Notes under the pieces: generated by a model
What the model saw: only the letters and a program-made list of their open reading frames with translations
What the model was told of the DNA's origin: nothing
The model's database searches: none
Translations under genes and position numbers: made by a program
From: Streptomyces sp. NBC_01707
GTDB taxonomy: Bacteria; Actinomycetota; Actinomycetes; Streptomycetales; Streptomycetaceae
Reading direction: 5' to 3'
NCBI RefSeq assembly: GCF_041438805.1
Contig: NZ_CP109190.1
Coordinates: forward strand, 6,138,001 to 6,202,000
DNA length: 64,000 bases
Shown here: piece by piece, positions 61,334-64,000 of the stretch
Layout of the letters: every line of letters begins with the position of its first letter
How positions within the stretch are numbered: position 1 is the stretch's first letter

Positions 61334-62296
61334 ATGACGGCGGACACTACGGCGTACAAGGCTCCTGCGGCGACCGGGACGGGCAGCACGCCCCGGCGCC
61401 GCCTCTCCCGCGGACCGGCACGCCGCCCCGGCTGGACCCCCTGGCTCTACCTGCTGCCCGCGCTCGTCCTCCTCGGCGGGCTCCTCCTCTACCCGATCTA
61501 CCAGCTCGGCCTGATCTCGTTCCTGGAGTACACCCAGGCCCAGGTCAGCGGCGGTGAACCGACCACCTTCCAGGGGCTCGGGAACTACGCGACGCTCTTC
61601 GGCGACAGCCAGTTCTGGCAGGTGCTCCTCGCGACCGTCGTCTTCGCCGCGGCCTGTGTGCTCGCCACCCTGCTGGTCGGCTGCGCGCTCGCCGTCCTGC
61701 TGACGCGCGTACGGGCCCTGCCCCGGCTCGCGCTGATGCTGGCGGCGCTCGGCGCCTGGGCGACGCCCGCGATCACCGGCTCCACCGTCTGGATGTTCCT
61801 TTTCGACCCGGACTTCGGACCGGTCAACAGGGTGCTGGGGCTGGGCGACTTCTCCTGGACGTACGGGCGCTACAGCGCCTTCGCCCTGGTGCTCCTCGAA
61901 GTGCTCTGGTGCTCGTTCCCGTTCGTGATGGTGACGGTGTACGCGGGCATCCGGGCGATCCCCGCCGAGGTGTTGGAGGCGGCCGCGCTGGACGGCGCCT
62001 CGCAGTGGCGGATCTGGCGGTCGGTCATGGCACCGATGCTCCGGCCGATCCTCGTCGTCGTCACCATCCAGTCGATCATCTGGGACTTCAAGGTCTTCAC
62101 GCAGATCTATGTGATGACGGGCGGCGGCGGCATCGCGGGCCAGAACCTGGTGCTCAACGTGTACGCGTACCAGAAGGCGTTCGCGTCCTCGCAGTACAGC
62201 CTGGGTTCGGCGATCGGGGTCGTGATGCTGGTGATCCTGCTGGCCGTCACGCTGGTCTATCTGCGCCTGGTACGGCGCCAGGGGGAGGAACTGTGA
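61334..62296 (+). CDS. Sugar ABC transporter permease 1 (MalF-like)
   Basis: A permease of 320 residues with a ~35-residue cytoplasmic lead and six helices. The EAA loop reads IPAEVLEAAALDGASQWRIW. It has the normal size, unlike the enlarged permease at 21398-22783. It begins 2 bp after the binding-protein stop, so is co-translated. It works with the following permease. Confidence 0.93.
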   Translation: MTADTTAYKAPAATGTGSTPRRRLSRGPARRPGWTPWLYLLPALVLLGGLLLYPIYQLGLISFLEYTQAQVSGGEPTTFQGLGNYATLFGDSQFWQVLLATVVFAAACVLATLLVGCALAVLLTRVRALPRLALMLAALGAWATPAITGSTVWMFLFDPDFGPVNRVLGLGDFSWTYGRYSAFALVLLEVLWCSFPFVMVTVYAGIRAIPAEVLEAAALDGASQWRIWRSVMAPMLRPILVVVTIQSIIWDFKVFTQIYVMTGGGGIAGQNLVLNVYAYQKAFASSQYSLGSAIGVVMLVILLAVTLVYLRLVRRQGEEL

Positions 62297-63132
62297 GCGT
62301 GCTGCGCATCCGTCGTCCGGGCAGGCTGGCCGCCGAGGCCGCCGCACTCCTGATCGCCGCCGCGGTTGCCTTCCCGTTGTACTGGATGGTGCTCTCCGCA
62401 CTCAAGCCGGCGGGTGAGATCCAGTCCACCGACCCCCGTCCGTGGACGCTGTCACCGTCCCTGGACTCCTTCCGCCGGGTCCTCGAACAGCACGATTTCG
62501 GCCGCTACTTCCTCAACAGCCTGATCGTCGCCGGCACGGTCGTCGTAGCGTCCGCGCTGGTCGCCTTTCTGGCGGCGACGGCGGTGACCCGCTTCCGCTT
62601 CCGGTTCCGCACCACCCTGCTGATCATGTTCCTCATCGCGCAGATGGTGCCGGTGGAGGCGCTGACCATCCCGCTGTTCTTCCTGATGCGGGACTTCGGC
62701 CAGCTCAACACGCTCGGTTCGCTGATCCTGCCGCACCTCGCCTTCTCGCTGCCGTTCGCGATCTGGATGCTGCGCGGCTTCGTCAAGGCCGTCCCGGACG
62801 CACTGGAGGAGGCCGCCTACATCGACGGCGCGAGCCGCACCCGCTTCCTGTGGCAGATCCTCTTCCCCCTGGTCCTCCCGGGGCTCGTGGCGACCAGCGT
62901 CTTCTCGTTCATCTCGACCTGGAACGACTTCCTGTTCGCCAAGTCCTTTCTCATCAGCGACACCTCGCAGTCGACGCTTCCGATGGCGCTGCTGGTGTTC
63001 TTCAAACCGGACGAGAACGACTGGGGAGGGATCATGGCAGCCTCGACGGTGATGACCGTCCCCGTGCTGGTCTTCTTCGTACTCGTACAGCGACGCCTGG
63101 TCTCGGGACTGGGCGGAGCGGTTAAGGACTGA
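62293..63132 (+). CDS. Sugar ABC transporter permease 2 (MalG-like)
   Basis: A permease of 279 residues with six helices and EAA loop VPDALEEAAYIDGASRTRFL; it ends RRLVSGLGGAVKD as MalG-type proteins do. GTG 62293 overlaps the previous stop by GTGA and is preceded by GGGGGAGG, which decides the start. Longer frames upstream are not used. Confidence 0.93.
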   Translation: MSVLRIRRPGRLAAEAAALLIAAAVAFPLYWMVLSALKPAGEIQSTDPRPWTLSPSLDSFRRVLEQHDFGRYFLNSLIVAGTVVVASALVAFLAATAVTRFRFRFRTTLLIMFLIAQMVPVEALTIPLFFLMRDFGQLNTLGSLILPHLAFSLPFAIWMLRGFVKAVPDALEEAAYIDGASRTRFLWQILFPLVLPGLVATSVFSFISTWNDFLFAKSFLISDTSQSTLPMALLVFFKPDENDWGGIMAASTVMTVPVLVFFVLVQRRLVSGLGGAVKD

Positions 63133-63136
63133 CGTC

Positions 63137-64000
63137 ATGGACATGGAACTGATCCCGGCACCGGTGAGCGTCGGCGACCAGGGACGGCGCGGCTTCCTGA
63201 TGGACCGGGCCACGACCATCACCGGGCAGGACGGCACCGAGTCCACCGAGCGCTGGCTCCGCTCCACGCTCGGGGCCGCCTTCGGACTGTCGCTCCCACC
63301 GGGCGCCGAGGGCAAGGACAACACCGTCCTGCTGCGCATCGACCCGGCCCTGGAGCCCGAGGGCTACCGGCTGTCCACCGGGACCGGTCAGAGCGTCGTG
63401 ATCACCGGTGGCAGCCCCGCCGGGGTCTTCTGGGGCGCCCAGACCCTCCGGCAACTCCTGGGACCGGAAGCCTTCCGCCGGGCACCCGTCTCCGACGGCG
63501 TTCCCGCACGCGTTCCGTCCACCGACATCGAGGACCGGCCCCGCTTCTCCTGGCGCGGCATGATGCTCGACGTCTCACGGCACTTCCTGCCCAAGGACGA
63601 CGTCCTGCGCTACCTCGACCTCCTCGCCGCCCACAAGTTGAACGTCTTCCACTTCCACCTCACCGACGACCAGGGCTGGCGCGTGGAGATCAAGCGCTAC
63701 CCGAAGCTCACCGAGGTCGGCTCCTGGCGCTCCCGTACCAAGCACGGGCACCGGGCCTCGGAGCTGTGGGACGAGACCCCGTACGGCGGCCACTACACCC
63801 AGGACGACATCCGCGAGATCGTCGCGTACGCCGCCGAGCGGCACATCCGCGTCGTCCCCGAGATCGACATCCCGGGCCACTCGCAGGCCGCCATCAGCGC
63901 ATACCCGGAACTGGGCAACACCGACGTCATCGACACCACCACCCTCTCCGTGTGGGACACCTGGGGCGTCAGTCCGAACGTACTCGCGCCCACCGACAAC
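63137..64000 (+). CDS. Beta-N-acetylhexosaminidase, GH20 (cut by window end)
   Basis: The frame is open from ATG 63137 to the last base, 288 codons, so the gene is incomplete here. Residues ~1-130 are the GH20b N-terminal domain (GYRLSTGTGQSVVITG, GVFWGAQTLRQLL). The TIM barrel starts with FSWRGMMLDVSRHFLPKDDV, HLTDDQGWRVEIKRYPKLTE and VVPEIDIPGHSQAAISAYPE. The catalytic Asp-Glu pair lies beyond the window. There is no signal peptide, so it probably splits imported chitobiose or similar sugars in the cytoplasm, which fits the importer genes 5 bp upstream. Confidence 0.93.
   Translation, partial: MDMELIPAPVSVGDQGRRGFLMDRATTITGQDGTESTERWLRSTLGAAFGLSLPPGAEGKDNTVLLRIDPALEPEGYRLSTGTGQSVVITGGSPAGVFWGAQTLRQLLGPEAFRRAPVSDGVPARVPSTDIEDRPRFSWRGMMLDVSRHFLPKDDVLRYLDLLAAHKLNVFHFHLTDDQGWRVEIKRYPKLTEVGSWRSRTKHGHRASELWDETPYGGHYTQDDIREIVAYAAERHIRVVPEIDIPGHSQAAISAYPELGNTDVIDTTTLSVWDTWGVSPNVLAPTDN

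Overview
The window is high-GC DNA with Streptomyces-type codon use, many GTG starts (one TTG), GGAGG-like ribosome sites and long GC-rich hairpin terminators. It reads as a conserved core segment of a Streptomyces chromosome. From memory of the family, not from a search, its order matches S. coelicolor from about SCO2999 (large NAD-glutamate dehydrogenase) to SCO2943 (hexosaminidase). There is no phage, insertion sequence, CRISPR array, rRNA or tRNA gene. One tmRNA gene is present.

Layout. (1) 347-5377: giant NAD-glutamate dehydrogenase. (2) 5682-20185: cell-wall glycopolymer (teichoic-acid-like) region. It holds a TagGH-type exporter, a divergent TetR regulator, three fusion enzymes pairing a GT2 glycosyltransferase with a CDP-glycerol glycerophosphotransferase domain, and a three-gene block (GT-C enzyme, GT2-methyltransferase fusion, small DMT-type membrane protein) that looks like a lipid-linked sugar decoration module. 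(3) 20377-24155: sugar ABC importer without its own ATPase; one permease carries an unusual extra domain. (4) 24424-31840: FHA/FtsK-like ATPase divergent from two Ser/Thr protein kinases. (5) 31992-38928: prfB, a sortase-type surface protein with 20 GGAADN repeats, a zinc-ribbon mini-protein, ftsE-ftsX, an S41 protease, smpB and ssrA (tmRNA). (6) 39005-41296: MFS exporter with divergent LysR regulator. (7) 41595-45721: matA-matB-acyltransferase, an extracellular aminopolysaccharide operon. (8) 45867-48470: nitrate transporter and the HemD-like regulator NnaR, each preceded by a GlnR-like box. (9) 48488-54515: two GNAT acetyltransferases, a CGNR protein, sigU with its anti-sigma factor, and a HelD-like helicase. 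(10) 54576-59797: a highly structured RNA element with a terminator, malic enzyme, HU protein, MurA, a YqgE protein and a DUF3039 protein. (11) 60027-64000: a second ATPase-less sugar importer followed by a GH20 hexosaminidase cut by the window end, preceded by a DasR-like operator.

Main themes are surface polymers and envelope growth (teichoic acid, MatAB polymer, MurA, FtsEX, sortase protein), nitrogen and amino-sugar supply (glutamate dehydrogenase, nitrate, chitin sugars), and phospho-signalling. The most interesting unexplained items are the multi-branched RNA at 54576-54719 upstream of malic enzyme, the degenerate GT2 domain in one of the three fusion enzymes, the domain inserted in the ABC permease, the SGRTPYP repeats and altered Walker A lysine in the FHA/FtsK protein, and the perfect 18-bp palindrome upstream of hupA.
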